Shown here: piece by piece, positions 63,770 to 64,000 of the stretch
How positions within the stretch are numbered: position 1 is the stretch's first letter
Layout: every line of letters starts with the position of its first letter
From: an uncultured Oscillospiraceae bacterium
GTDB taxonomy: Bacteria > Bacillota > Clostridia > Oscillospirales > Acutalibacteraceae
Assembly: GCA_949289045.1 (NCBI GenBank)
Contig: CASEMN010000002.1
Coordinates: 186,001 to 250,000 of the forward strand
DNA length: 64,000 bases
Reading direction: 5' to 3'
Made by a program: the position numbers and the translations under genes
Notes under the pieces: model-generated
The model's input: the letters and a program-made list of their open reading frames with translations, nothing else
What the model was told of the DNA's origin: nothing
Database searches by the model: none

Positions 63770-64000
63770 TTAAAACAGTCCGGGAAAGAACGGAAGTATC
63801 ATACCGGGAATAAGAAGCTGAATAAGAGCTACTATTCCCCAAATTACAAGTCCGATAATACCGAGAACAACCGCTATAAGAAGAATTACAAGAACTATTA
63901 AAGCGGCAAGAATCCACGGACCTTTTTTGCTCTTCTTGACTGTATTTTCGTATTTTGGCTTTTTCTCCTCTTCAATAAGCTCCGGGTTCGGATTTTTCTC
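63770..64000 (-). CDS. Membrane protein fragment, C-terminal part only
   Basis: The last 76 codons of a gene that begins beyond the right edge. A charged stretch rich in Lys and Glu is followed by GPWILAALIVLVILL and further hydrophobic residues, one or two membrane helices, ending PFFPGLF. I do not recognise the family. It is upstream of the GH28 gene in the same direction and may be part of that operon. Confidence 0.6.
   Translation of the reverse strand, partial: EKNPNPELIEEEKKPKYENTVKKSKKGPWILAALIVLVILLIAVVLGIIGLVIWGIVALIQLLIPGMILPFFPGLF

Noticed and set aside
1-64000. Prophage, insertion sequence, CRISPR, defence island or tRNA genes
   Set aside because: No transposase, integrase, repeat-spacer array, nuclease/ATPase defence cluster or cloverleaf was seen on either strand.

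Overview
The window reads as chromosomal DNA of a low-to-mid GC Gram-positive anaerobe of the class Clostridia, most like an Oscillospiraceae/Ruminococcaceae gut bacterium. This is inferred from gene families, strong GGAGG-type ribosome binding sites, frequent TTG/GTG starts, an M-box Mg2+ riboswitch, an archaeal-type PurO, and compact hairpin plus T-run terminators. I see no insertion sequence, prophage, CRISPR array, rRNA or tRNA gene. Nearly all genes are ordinary metabolic or housekeeping genes; the unusual content is in the untranslated leaders.

Layout. 1-5.9 kb (minus): an ABC exporter cut by the window edge, a divergent MurE-like ligase, and a MacA/MacB-like adaptor and permease pair. 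6-13 kb (minus): a purine operon, purE-purF-purM-purN-purO-transformylase-purD, in which the usual bifunctional PurH is replaced by PurO plus a stand-alone AICAR transformylase. It starts from a clear promoter and a structured leader that ends in a terminator before purE. 13-24 kb: a lipoprotein, a QueG-like Fe-S protein, pyridoxamine kinase, a Nudix protein, a pantothenate pair (ECF S component plus CoaX), a radical SAM protein, an alpha/beta hydrolase, a flavodoxin-like protein, a GtrA protein, nagB, and an ECF sigma/anti-sigma pair. 24-28 kb: metG, tatD and a membrane-bound XRE regulator.

27.8-31.1 kb holds the most interesting locus. A consensus promoter, an M-box riboswitch and its terminator are followed by about 420 nt before mgtA. 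That stretch carries small ORFs with good ribosome binding sites, a second intrinsic terminator with a 15-bp competing antiterminator drawn from inside the first small ORF, and a hairpin that can hide the mgtA ribosome binding site. Mg2+ transport therefore seems to be controlled in several layers.

31-39 kb: a small multidrug-export-family protein, a pyrophosphatase-like/Nudix fusion, a HAD phosphatase, an HD protein, a CmpB-like membrane protein, and a small polysaccharide locus (glycosyltransferase, O-antigen polymerase/ligase, Wzc-like tyrosine kinase). 39-45 kb (plus): xpt and a BMP-type nucleoside ABC importer, which together form a purine salvage unit. 45-49 kb: secreted/membrane hypotheticals, proS and acpP. 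49-56.4 kb (plus): the shikimate and phenylalanine route, aroE-aroK then aroF-aroB-aroA-aroC-pheA. A 33-residue leader peptide rich in Phe and Tyr, followed by a terminator, lies before aroF. The dehydroquinate dehydratase gene is not in the window. 56.5-60.2 kb (minus): a three-gene arabinose-type sugar operon. 61-64 kb: ychF, a PC4-like protein, a GH28 glycosidase and a truncated membrane gene.

Starts were chosen from ribosome binding site spacing. Functions are inferred by family recognition from the translated sequences; no database search was run.
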